Assembly (NCBI GenBank): GCA_002753185.1
Contig: PDZX01000008.1
Coordinates: 26,491 to 90,490 of the forward strand
DNA from: Magnetococcales bacterium WMHbin3
GTDB taxonomy: Bacteria; Pseudomonadota; Magnetococcia; Magnetococcales; Magnetaquicoccaceae
Direction of reading: 5' to 3'
DNA: 64,000 nucleotides
Positions 24,329 to 32,577 of this stretch are shown here, one piece after another. Position 1 is the first letter of the stretch; every line of letters starts with the position of its first letter. The translations under genes and the position numbers were made by a program. The notes under the pieces are model-generated. The model saw only the letters and a list, made by a program, of their open reading frames with translations. It ran no database searches and was not told where the DNA came from.

Positions 24329-25348
24329 ATGATCGAAAAAACTGGCGGACAAGAGACGACCATGGAACGCAAGAAAAAAATCAGCGTGGTGATCCCCTGC
24401 CTGAACGAGGAAGAGAACGTCGAGCCGATGCGCGACACCCTGCGGGAGATCTTCGCGCAATTGCCACAATACGAACTGGAAATCCTCTTCATCGACAATT
24501 TTTCCACGGACAACACCAGGGCGATCCTGCGCCGAATGGCTGCGGAAGACCGTTGCGTCAAGGCGATCTTCAACGCCCGCAATTTTGGTACTGTCCGCTC
24601 CCCTCAGCACGGCCTGTTGCAGGCCACGGGGGACGCGGTCATCATGATGGCCGCCGATTTCCAGGAACCTCCCGCCCTGATTCCCTCCATGCTGGCCAAG
24701 TGGCAAGAGGGCGCTTTCGTGGTGATGGCCGTGCGCGAGCGCGCCATGGAGGGGTGGTGGATGCAGAGCCTGCGCAAGAGCTACTACTACCTGATAAGCA
24801 AGGTCTCGGACGTCGAGCAGATTCGCAATTTCAACGGTTCCTCCCTGCTGGACCGCAAGGTGGTGGAGATCATCCGCCAGATGGACGATCCTTATCCCTA
24901 TTTTCGCGGCATGCTCGCCGAGATCGGTTTGCCCAGCGCCAGAATCCCGTTCGTCCAGCCGAAGCGGCGGGCGGGACGCACCAAGAACAATTATATGACG
25001 TTGTATGACATGGCGATTACCGGCATTACCAGTCATGCCAAGGCGCCGTTGCGTCTGATGGTCTTTTTCGGCTTCATCATGGCGGCTTGCAGCGTGGCCG
25101 TGGCGTTTGGCTATCTTCTGTACAAGCTGTTCAACTGGGAGGGCTTTCAGTTGGGACTCGCCCCGCTGGTGGTGGGGCAGTTTTTTATCAATGGCATTAT
25201 CCTGATCATCCTCGGCTTCATGATGGAGTACATCGGCAGTATCAATATGCGTCTGTTCAAGCGTCCCCTGGTGGTGGAGCTGGAGCGCATCAATTTCGAA
25301 CAGGAACATGCAGCCCCGGAATCGGCGGATCGGATGCGGGCGGCTTGA
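24329..25348 (+). CDS. Family 2 glycosyltransferase with C-terminal membrane helices
   Basis: A 339-residue GT-A glycosyltransferase of the polyprenol-phosphate sugar transferase type (GtrB/DPM1/ArnC). It has ISVVIPCLNEEENVE at the start, LFIDNFSTDNT (Asp for nucleotide binding), MMAADFQEPP at the usual DxD position and two transmembrane helices near the end (LMVFFGFIMAACSVAVAF and LVVGQFFINGIILIIL). Several in-frame starts exist: GTG at 24323, which overlaps the preceding stop, ATG at 24329 (chosen) and ATG at 24362. It probably loads a sugar onto undecaprenyl phosphate for transfer outside the cytoplasm (family knowledge). Confidence 0.88.
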   Translation: MIEKTGGQETTMERKKKISVVIPCLNEEENVEPMRDTLREIFAQLPQYELEILFIDNFSTDNTRAILRRMAAEDRCVKAIFNARNFGTVRSPQHGLLQATGDAVIMMAADFQEPPALIPSMLAKWQEGAFVVMAVRERAMEGWWMQSLRKSYYYLISKVSDVEQIRNFNGSSLLDRKVVEIIRQMDDPYPYFRGMLAEIGLPSARIPFVQPKRRAGRTKNNYMTLYDMAITGITSHAKAPLRLMVFFGFIMAACSVAVAFGYLLYKLFNWEGFQLGLAPLVVGQFFINGIILIILGFMMEYIGSINMRLFKRPLVVELERINFEQEHAAPESADRMRAA

Positions 25349-25387
25349 TCGTCCGGCTGGGCCTCCGTTATTTATCAAAGGATCGAC

Positions 25388-27028
25388 ATGAGAAAAATTT
25401 TGTTTATTGTATTGCCTAATATGACTTTTGCTAATTTCGTATCCCCAGGCACGAATGTCAGGCACGTCAGGCGGAAAGATGGAAAATATTATGGCAGCAT
25501 CCTTACTGACATGCCTTTGGGTGTTTTATCGATGAGCGGCTATATTAAGAGTCATGTTGATGTCGAGGTCAGGGCAATCGATTTCAACCTGGAATTGAAC
25601 AGCGATGAAGGGTTCCCGTATGACAGTTTCGCGCCCTTTTTTGAGCGATTGCTGCGTAGAGGCGATTATTCGCCTGATATTGTAGGTATTTCGGCACTTT
25701 TTACCCCCTCGTTCGCCAGTCTTTTGCAGGTGGGGGCCATCTGTCGGAACCTCTATCCCCAGGCCGTGATCCTGGCGGGTGGCAGCGTTCCGGCCAGCAT
25801 GTATCGGGAAATTTTTTCACATCCGGACGGGGATCATTTTGACGCCTTTTGCTTTGGAGAGGGGGAGCGTCCGCTGCTGGAATTGGTCAATGCCGAGGAT
25901 ATGCATGCCTGCCTGCGTCAACGTCCCGTGTGGATCACGCGTGCGAAAGTGGAACAACAAGAAGAATTCATGCATGATTTTATTGAAGATCTCGATGAGA
26001 TTCCCTTTTATGACTATGAACTGTTGCCCATGGCCCGTTACGGAGACAATCCGGCGATTTCGGCCTATGCCGGGGTCACCGATCGCCGCAAGCCGTTTCA
26101 TGTCATGACTTCACGTGGGTGCCCATTCAAATGTAGTTTTTGCGCTTCCCACGTGCTGCATGGGCGCGCCATGCGCTATTACAGCGTGGAACGGGTCAGG
26201 GAGGATTTCAAACGACTGGCCGAACAGTATGGTGCAACAACTTTAGTATTTCAAGACGATCATTTCATGGGCGATGTGAAGCGGGCCTATCAAATCATCC
26301 GCATGATCAAGGAACTGGGCCTGACCGCAGTCTTCCAGAACGGTTTGGCATTGTATGCGCTCAAGCGGCCCATGCTGGAGGCGCTTCATGATGCGGGTGT
26401 ACGACAATTATTATTGAGTGTGGAAACAGGCAGCGAGCGTGTCCTTAGGGAAGTGATGCATAAGCCTTTGAAATTGTCGATCATTCGCCAGGTCAGCGAT
26501 GATTGTCGTGAATTGGACATCTATACAAATACAAATATTTTGATTGGTCTGCCGGGCGAAACAAAACAGGATATCGAGGATACCCGCGCCTTTCTCAAAA
26601 CCGTCAATTCCAATTGGTTCCTCATTTTTTGCGCCAACCCCCTGGTGGGCAGCGAAATCCATCGGATCGCCGTGGAACGCGGCTACCTGACGGACAGGTT
26701 CATTGGCAGCGATTATAAAGAAGCCGTGCTCGAAACCGAAGAGTTCTCGGCGGAGTACATCCAGGAAATGGCCTACGTGATGAATCTGGAATTGAATTTC
26801 GTGCATAACAGCGATATGCGCTTGGGGAATTATGCCGCAGCCTTGGATGGTTTCCGGAATGTCATGCGTGTCAAACACGATCACGTTTTTGCCTACTACC
26901 ATGCCGCCCTCTGTTGCACGCAACTGGGAGATGAGGAACAAAGTATGCATTACTTGACCGAGGCACGACGATACGCAACTAATGATTTTTGGAAAAAATA
27001 TGTCGCTATGTTTGCATTGCCTTTGTAA
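25388..27028 (+). CDS. B12-binding-type radical SAM protein with C-terminal TPR-like region
   Basis: A 546-residue protein. The N-terminal 170 residues resemble a cobalamin-binding fold (PDIVGISALFTPSFAS, VILAGGSVPA). The radical SAM core has GCPFKCSFCAS with cysteines at 245, 249 and 252 and a GSERVLREV segment typical of this class. The C-terminal 100 residues look like a short TPR helix pair (AALDGFRNVMRVKHDH and DEEQSMHYLTEA). No cobalamin-binding DxHxxG motif is obvious, so B12 binding is uncertain. AAGGA precedes the ATG. It lies between the glycosyltransferase and the membrane TPR gene and is more AT-rich than they are. Confidence 0.82.
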   Translation: MRKILFIVLPNMTFANFVSPGTNVRHVRRKDGKYYGSILTDMPLGVLSMSGYIKSHVDVEVRAIDFNLELNSDEGFPYDSFAPFFERLLRRGDYSPDIVGISALFTPSFASLLQVGAICRNLYPQAVILAGGSVPASMYREIFSHPDGDHFDAFCFGEGERPLLELVNAEDMHACLRQRPVWITRAKVEQQEEFMHDFIEDLDEIPFYDYELLPMARYGDNPAISAYAGVTDRRKPFHVMTSRGCPFKCSFCASHVLHGRAMRYYSVERVREDFKRLAEQYGATTLVFQDDHFMGDVKRAYQIIRMIKELGLTAVFQNGLALYALKRPMLEALHDAGVRQLLLSVETGSERVLREVMHKPLKLSIIRQVSDDCRELDIYTNTNILIGLPGETKQDIEDTRAFLKTVNSNWFLIFCANPLVGSEIHRIAVERGYLTDRFIGSDYKEAVLETEEFSAEYIQEMAYVMNLELNFVHNSDMRLGNYAAALDGFRNVMRVKHDHVFAYYHAALCCTQLGDEEQSMHYLTEARRYATNDFWKKYVAMFALPL

Positions 27029-27079
27029 TTTTTTTCTTGTGCCCGTCTATCTGGATTTGATCGAGCTTCAGGACATTCC

Positions 27080-29386
27080 ATGACCCAACACCACCCCTTT
27101 ACCGCCACCACCGGCGATCTGCTCCGCCAGGCCATCGCACACCATCAGGAAGGCCGGCTGCCGGAGGCCGAAACCCTGTTCCGCGCCGTGCTGCACGCCG
27201 AACCGCGCAATCCGGATGCCCATTACAACCTCGGACTGCTGGCCCTGCGTCTGGAAAAACCCGAAGCCGCCCTCCATCACCTCAAGACCGCCCTGGAAAT
27301 CGATCCCAACCAGGAACGATTCTGGCTGAGCCATATCGAGGCCCTCCACCGCGCGGGACAGCCGGAAACCGCCAGAATCCTGCTGACGCAACGCCGTCAA
27401 TACGCCACCGACCCCGTCTCCTGGGACCGCCTCGCCGCCAGCCTGCACGCCCCGCCAGCACCCTTGCGCATCGAAGCGGAGCAACTCGCGGTCCAGCACA
27501 CCGCCACCCCGGAACAAGCCTCGCCCTTCGCCTTCGTCGAACGGTGGTTCGCCGGCGTGACGGTCGCCGGAACCCTCCTGCCCCTGCTGTTCCTGCTCGC
27601 AAGCCTGGCCGCCTATCACCTGGTCTACGCCCGCTTCTATACCGGCGCATCCGTCGGCCACGACTACGCCGGCGCCCTGCCGATGCTCATCGAGAATTAT
27701 TTCTGGATCATCCGCAACGGCCTTACCACACCGAACTGGTTCCTGCCCGGCCAGTGCGGCGGCCAGCCGGGATTTGCCGAAATCCAGAATTATTTTTATT
27801 CCGTTCCGCAGTTCCTGACCCTCTTCATGCCCCCCATGCGGGCCGTCTACGTCAACCTGTTGCTCTCCGTCGCCCTGGGCTTCTGGGGCATGTACCTGTT
27901 TTTGGCCAGGGTCCTGACGCTTTCGATCGGTGTCGCGGTCGCCGGGGCCATCCTGTTCATGTTCAACGGCTTCTATTCTGGCCGCCTGATGGCCGGCCAC
28001 TACGTGTTTCATGCCTTTATGCTGTTGCCCCTGATCGCCTACTGCCTGTTTCACCATGAGCCGGGCAGGGGGTGGCGGCGGGAACTGCTGCTGGCCCTCG
28101 GCGCCGGCCTCTTCCTGGCCTACTGGATCCACGGCGGCATGGCGGGTCTGCTCTTCCCCTCCCTGATCATCCTCACCGGCCTGCTCGGTCTGGTGTTGAC
28201 CCGGCGCCCCATCCCCCTCGCGGTCTGCCTGAAGCGTTGGCCCCTGGCCGCCTTCATCGCCCTCTCCCTGGCCGCCGGCAAAATGATGGCTGGCGGGGCC
28301 TACCTCAGCCATTTCCCGCGCGACCTCTATCCCCTGCCCGGGATCGCTTCCCTGGCGGACTTGTTGCGGATCATGGGACGTACCCTTTTCTGGCAACACG
28401 GCGAATTGAAGCAGACCATCTTTCCCTATCTCTCCCACGTCCAGTGGATGCTCGACCCCCACATCTGGACCCATGGCATCTCTTTGTTGCCGCTGCTGTT
28501 GATCCTCCTGTGGATCTACCTGCGCCTGCATCCCCACTCCTTCGCCGCCGCCAAGGAAGGCAAGAGCGGCAACGACCGGTTGCGCCGCGATCTGGGCTGG
28601 AGCCTCTTCGCTGTGATTCTGCTCCTGCCCATCGTGCTCACCTGGGGGACCGCCCATTGGCAGGCGCTCTTCAAAACCCTGCCGCTCATCAAAAGCTCCA
28701 GCGAATTGTTCCGCTGGTGGGCCATCGACATGGTCCTCGTGCTGGTGGTCAGCCTCATGCTCGGCAACACCATCGCCTTCCTGAATCGCCATCAGGGGTG
28801 GTACATCACCCTGGCGGCCATCCTGGCCATGGCCTGGCAGGTCGGCAGCTTCGACTACACCTACTTCGAGCACCAGGGCTACAAGGTCGCCCCCACCAAC
28901 GCCGCCTGGCAGGCCGCCCAGCAACCCGGCTTCACCCCGCCCCCCATCACCCATACCGTGATCACGGCCACCCCCAAGGGCGAAATCACCATGCCCATGG
29001 AACGCAACGAGTTCTTCATGCGTGGGCAATCCTTCATCCTGTGCTACAACGCCGTGTACGGCTACCGCATGGAGAACTTCCCCCTGAAAACCCTCCATCC
29101 CGGCCCGGTGTTCGAACTGGAGAACGGGGTGTACAATTTCAAGAATCCGGCCTGCTATGTCTTTCCGGAGGAGAATCAATGCGCGCCCGGCGATCATTTC
29201 ACCGCAGCGCAAAAGGCGGATCTGGAGGCGCTGGTCAACTACCGCCCCTTCCGCTACGAAATCCCAACCAAACAGAAGATCGCCAACGCCCTGGGCGCGC
29301 TGGTCGCGCTGGCCGTGCCGATCCTGTTGTGGGTGGCGCTCTTCACGGGCAGAAGACCCGCAACCGGTTCGGAAACCGGGCATTGA
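27080..29386 (+). CDS. TPR domain fused to multi-span membrane protein
   Basis: A 768-residue protein. Residues 1-120 contain TPR-like units (GRLPEAETLFRAVL, NPDAHYNLGLLALRL, EKPEAALHHLKTALEI). About ten or more hydrophobic segments follow from about 150 to 640, interspersed with short loops such as AGHYVFHAFM, and a last helix lies near 737-755. The layout is that of GT-C or YfhO-like membrane glycosyltransferases, which take sugars from polyprenyl phosphate. A partner for that would be the GT2 enzyme two genes upstream. No catalytic Asp motif is secure, so the glycosyltransferase idea is an inference. Confidence 0.68.
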   Translation: MTQHHPFTATTGDLLRQAIAHHQEGRLPEAETLFRAVLHAEPRNPDAHYNLGLLALRLEKPEAALHHLKTALEIDPNQERFWLSHIEALHRAGQPETARILLTQRRQYATDPVSWDRLAASLHAPPAPLRIEAEQLAVQHTATPEQASPFAFVERWFAGVTVAGTLLPLLFLLASLAAYHLVYARFYTGASVGHDYAGALPMLIENYFWIIRNGLTTPNWFLPGQCGGQPGFAEIQNYFYSVPQFLTLFMPPMRAVYVNLLLSVALGFWGMYLFLARVLTLSIGVAVAGAILFMFNGFYSGRLMAGHYVFHAFMLLPLIAYCLFHHEPGRGWRRELLLALGAGLFLAYWIHGGMAGLLFPSLIILTGLLGLVLTRRPIPLAVCLKRWPLAAFIALSLAAGKMMAGGAYLSHFPRDLYPLPGIASLADLLRIMGRTLFWQHGELKQTIFPYLSHVQWMLDPHIWTHGISLLPLLLILLWIYLRLHPHSFAAAKEGKSGNDRLRRDLGWSLFAVILLLPIVLTWGTAHWQALFKTLPLIKSSSELFRWWAIDMVLVLVVSLMLGNTIAFLNRHQGWYITLAAILAMAWQVGSFDYTYFEHQGYKVAPTNAAWQAAQQPGFTPPPITHTVITATPKGEITMPMERNEFFMRGQSFILCYNAVYGYRMENFPLKTLHPGPVFELENGVYNFKNPACYVFPEENQCAPGDHFTAAQKADLEALVNYRPFRYEIPTKQKIANALGALVALAVPILLWVALFTGRRPATGSETGH

Positions 29387-29440
29387 TCGGCGTATGCCGG
29401 AGGGAAGGGGCGCGATCCGGGGGGATCGCCGCCTGGGGGA

Positions 29441-29674
29441 TCAATGAAAAACGGCCTGCGGGGAATCGGCGTCGAAAATGTTCTCGCTCCAGGCATCCAG
29501 CTCCACGGTTTGGGCAGATGTCACCCGTTGGCGAATGTCATCGGGAATGGGGCCAAAACGGCGTTGCATGATGCGCAGCAGTATTTCGACCTTGCCTTCC
29601 CGCATCCCTTCCCGCATCCCTTCTTCTCTGCCTTTCCGCATTCCGATTCTTTCCACGCTCGTGATATAGGGCAT
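29441..29674 (-). CDS. Free-standing copy of an Rpn C-terminal domain
   Basis: A 77-residue product, starting at the ATG at 29674 with GAGGAG 9 bases upstream. It is a near-copy of the last part of the Rpn protein encoded just upstream, from MPYITSVERIG to QAVFH, but with two instead of five MREG units and several substitutions (for example GPIPDDIRQ for GVVPDDISQ). The frame is open to 29701 (TTG), which is a fusion scar and an unlikely start. It is therefore a partial tandem duplication rather than an independent gene family. It could act like the small C-terminal proteins that inhibit Rpn toxins (see findings) or be a silent remnant. Confidence 0.6.
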   Translation of the reverse strand: MPYITSVERIGMRKGREEGMREGMREGKVEILLRIMQRRFGPIPDDIRQRVTSAQTVELDAWSENIFDADSPQAVFH

Positions 29675-29713
29675 TGCCTGGTTCTCCTCGACGTTGGACA
29701 AAGTTGCCAGGAA

Positions 29714-30712
29714 TCAATGAAAAACGGCCTGCAAGGAATCGGCTTCGAAAATGCTGTCGATCCATGCATCCAGTTCCACGGTTTGGGCAGAAGTCACCCT
29801 TTGGCTAATGTCATCAGGAACGACGCCAAAACGGCGTTGCATGATGCGCAGCAGTATTTCTACCTTGCCTTCCCGCATTCCTTCCCGCATTCCTTCCCGC
29901 ATTCCTTCCCGCATTCCTTCCCGCATCCCTTCTTCTCTGCCTTTCCGCATTCCGATTCTTTCCACGCTCGTGATATAGGGCATTGCCTGGTTCTCCTCGA
30001 ATTGGCATAAAATTTCCCAGAAACGGTCATCGGCCTCTGCCGGCAGGTTGAGGACCCAGTCGATGAACCGGAACAAGTCGATGACTTGCTGACGATGGAA
30101 ACCGCGCGCATACAGCATGCGCGTGATGCAGAGCTTTTCATCCAGACGCACCGACGTCTGGTTCCTGGTCCTCTTGCCGGTCAGGTGGGCCAAGGTGACG
30201 ATGGCGAAGGGATTGTCGGATTCTGCCAGTTCGTCGAGCCGGTCCAGGTAATCCAGCAGCTTGACGGAATTGAACCGGCATTGCAGGCTGGATCCCCACA
30301 TCTCGTAGCCATACGTCGATGGCCGCCAGCCCACCTCCTCGTCGGCAAGGATGGCAAGACCGATCACCGGCCTGCGATGCAGATCATAGGCACGGTGCTG
30401 GCTGGTGTACATGCGCTCGGCAAAGTCGGGATCCCGGTTTCCCTGGATTTCGACATGAATCAACACCCAGAGTTCCTCGCCGTTTCGCAACCATGCCTTG
30501 ACGAGCAGATCGACGCGCCGATTGCCGGATTCCGCCTCGCGGGTGATCCGGTCCAATTCTTTGTCGAGAAACTCCGGATCCCGTTGCCAATCGATGCCCT
30601 CGTGCGCCTCCGGAAGGAAAAAGGCTAGAAATTCCTTGAAGTAGCCTTTCAGGATCTCCTTCCACGGCGAGTCGTACTCGGTGGTCTGGTTCTGGTTGTC
30701 GTCACTCGCCAT
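29714..30712 (-). CDS. Rpn family nuclease/putative transposase-related toxin
   Basis: A 332-residue Rpn (recombination-promoting nuclease, PD-(D/E)xK-like) protein. The nuclease half (about 15-150) begins SPWKEILKGYFKEFLAFF and contains RRVDLLVK and LIHVEIQGNRD, which fit the Asp/Glu-x-Lys-type catalytic site (EIQ in place of ExK). A helical middle region follows, then the C-terminal module, MPYITSVERIG with MREG repeats and QRRFG. An internal ATG at 29983 is preceded by GAGGAG, so a short C-terminal product could be made from the same gene, as described for E. coli Rpn proteins. A partial tandem copy follows after 12 bases. Confidence 0.8.
   Translation of the reverse strand: MASDDNQNQTTEYDSPWKEILKGYFKEFLAFFLPEAHEGIDWQRDPEFLDKELDRITREAESGNRRVDLLVKAWLRNGEELWVLIHVEIQGNRDPDFAERMYTSQHRAYDLHRRPVIGLAILADEEVGWRPSTYGYEMWGSSLQCRFNSVKLLDYLDRLDELAESDNPFAIVTLAHLTGKRTRNQTSVRLDEKLCITRMLYARGFHRQQVIDLFRFIDWVLNLPAEADDRFWEILCQFEENQAMPYITSVERIGMRKGREEGMREGMREGMREGMREGMREGKVEILLRIMQRRFGVVPDDISQRVTSAQTVELDAWIDSIFEADSLQAVFH
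29869..29928 (+). repeat. Five 12-base tandem units in the Rpn gene
   Basis: Five consecutive copies of CTTCCCGCATTC (the last with C for T) encode the MREG units on the minus strand. The downstream duplicate has only two units at 29596-29619, so the copy number has changed since the duplication. Confidence 0.9.
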
Positions 30713-30721
30713 GTCGCCGGG

Positions 30722-32548
30722 TCACGCCTTTTCCGAAGCCGCAGTCAGGGGGATGAGCATGTTGGCCCGCAATTCGTCGCGGGGCAGCAAGGGCGACATG
30801 TCCTCCAGGGGCATGGAAATCAGGGAGCCGTCCGGTTGGGGAATGGCCGCCGTCTTGGGCCACAGCGCCTCGTCGCGGACCACCCGCACGTCGCACAACA
30901 TCGGCCCGGGTCGGCTCAGGGCCTCGCGGATCCCGGAACGGAGTCCGGCGGCATCGGCGATCACCATCGAGGGGATCCCCATGGCTTCCGCCACCTTGGC
31001 CGGTTCCGCCAGGTGCAGCCCGGAACCCGGCCCGACCCCCACGTAGCGACCCTGGAAATAGTTGCGCTGCGTGTTGCGGATCGAGGCGTAGCCGCCGTTG
31101 TTGATGATGAACAGATGCACCGGCAGATTCATCGCCACCAGGGTTTGCAGTTCCTGAATATTCATCTGCAAACTGCCGTCGCTTTCCACCCCGACGATCA
31201 TGGGGCCACTCCAGGCCGCGCCCCCCCCCAGCAGGGCGGGGATGCCATAGCCCATCGCCCCCAACCCGGAGGTGAGGAAAATCCGCTGACCGGGCCGATT
31301 GTTGAAACCGGTGTAGAACACCTCCACCCCCAGGCCGGAACTGCCGGTCACAATCAGGCTCCCTTCCGGGATCTCCTCGGAGAGGATTTTCACCAGGTGG
31401 TAGTGGCTGATCTCGCCGCTGTCCGGAAACGGCTTGCCGTCGGCGATCGGATAGCGTCTCTTCCAGTCGGCGCAGCGGTTCAACCACCCCGCGACCGGCA
31501 GCGCCCCCTGGCCCTCGCTCGAGCGCAGGAGCGCGGCGATGTACTCCCTGGCGTCGGCCTGAATGGATTGGGCCAGTTCCATCGGATGCTTGGCCAGTTC
31601 GTTGGCGTCGATGTCCACCACCACCCGTTGCGCCGCGCGGGCGAAGCCGGTCGGATTGAAGGCGGTCACCACGTTGTCCAGCCGGGCGCCGATGCTGATG
31701 AGCAGGTCGCAGTTCTGCACCGCGAAATTCCCGGCCCGCAGCGCCACGACACCGGGACGTCCTGCGCACAAAGGATGATCATGGGGGATCAGGTCCATGG
31801 CGTTCCAGGTGGCCGCCACCGGGATTTGCAGCCGCTCGTACAACTGGCGGAACAGTTCGGCCCCTTCCGCCAGCCGCACCCCGTGGCCAGCCAACAGCAA
31901 AGGTCTTTGCGCATTGGCCAGCAGCCCCAGCGTGGTGCGGGCCGCCTCATCGAGGGCGCTGCCGGTCAGGCCGACGGCCGGTGCCGGCGCATCGAGACCA
32001 GGTAAACCCTCCGGGTCGATCAGGGAGGCCTGCACATCCAGTGGGATATCCAGCCACACCGGTCCCCGCCGCCCGCTGGTGGCCAGATCCACCGCCTTTT
32101 CCAGATGGAGGCGAATCGACTGGGGATCCATCACCGTGGCCGCGTACTTGACGATCGGGCGCACCATGGAGACGATGTCCACCTCCTGGGGACCCATCTG
32201 CCGCACCCCGGAGTCGCCCATGAGATCCGCCCGCTTCACCTGCCCGGAGATGACCAGCAGGGGAATCGATTCGATCCAGGCCCCCGCCACCCCGGTGATG
32301 GCGTTGGTGGCCCCCGGCCCGGTGGTCACCAGGGCGACCCCGATGCACCCTTTGACCCGACCATAGGCCTCGGCGGCGATGGCCGACGCCTGTTCGTGCA
32401 GATTCGCCACCGCCCTCAGGTTGGGATTCTGCCCCAGGGCGTCCACCAGATACATGGCCCCGCCCCCCGGCACCATGAAGACCACCTCCACCCCAAGCCG
32501 GGCGACAAATGAAAAGATATAATCGGCGACACGTACCGGAGTGGTCAT
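30722..32548 (-). CDS. ThDP-dependent acetolactate synthase-like enzyme
   Basis: A 608-residue thiamine-diphosphate enzyme of the acetolactate synthase/glyoxylate carboligase group. Visible elements are VVFMVPGGGAMYLVD, the catalytic Glu in NLHEQASAIAAE and VALVTTGPGATNAITG. The C-terminal ThDP-Mg motif appears as ESDGSLQMNIQELQT, with Ser for the usual Gly. The regular anabolic enzyme has a small subunit, absent here. It sits 9 bases after the Rpn gene and 29 bases from the NeuB-like gene, in a surface-sugar block with RfbH. The pairing recalls YerE, which adds a two-carbon unit from pyruvate to a keto-sugar (yersiniose), but substrate is inferred only. Confidence 0.85.
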   Translation of the reverse strand: MTTPVRVADYIFSFVARLGVEVVFMVPGGGAMYLVDALGQNPNLRAVANLHEQASAIAAEAYGRVKGCIGVALVTTGPGATNAITGVAGAWIESIPLLVISGQVKRADLMGDSGVRQMGPQEVDIVSMVRPIVKYAATVMDPQSIRLHLEKAVDLATSGRRGPVWLDIPLDVQASLIDPEGLPGLDAPAPAVGLTGSALDEAARTTLGLLANAQRPLLLAGHGVRLAEGAELFRQLYERLQIPVAATWNAMDLIPHDHPLCAGRPGVVALRAGNFAVQNCDLLISIGARLDNVVTAFNPTGFARAAQRVVVDIDANELAKHPMELAQSIQADAREYIAALLRSSEGQGALPVAGWLNRCADWKRRYPIADGKPFPDSGEISHYHLVKILSEEIPEGSLIVTGSSGLGVEVFYTGFNNRPGQRIFLTSGLGAMGYGIPALLGGGAAWSGPMIVGVESDGSLQMNIQELQTLVAMNLPVHLFIINNGGYASIRNTQRNYFQGRYVGVGPGSGLHLAEPAKVAEAMGIPSMVIADAAGLRSGIREALSRPGPMLCDVRVVRDEALWPKTAAIPQPDGSLISMPLEDMSPLLPRDELRANMLIPLTAASEKA

Positions 32549-32577
32549 TTTGACCCCGCTTTCTAAAGTAGCAAAGG

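Larger units (their letters stand above)
29441..30000. repeat. Tandem partial duplication of the Rpn 3' end
   Basis: The segment from the Rpn stop at 29714 to about 30000 is repeated at 29441-29690, from EENQAMPY to QAVFH. The copies have diverged at several codons and differ by three 12-base units. Confidence 0.9.

Noticed and set aside
27068-29383. 771-residue minus-strand ORF
   Set aside because: Full antisense shadow of the TPR-membrane gene in GC-rich DNA; composition is Gly/Gln/Asp/Glu-biased and has no domain.
29869-29928. Regular short repeats that might suggest a CRISPR array
   Set aside because: 12-base direct units without spacers inside a coding frame.
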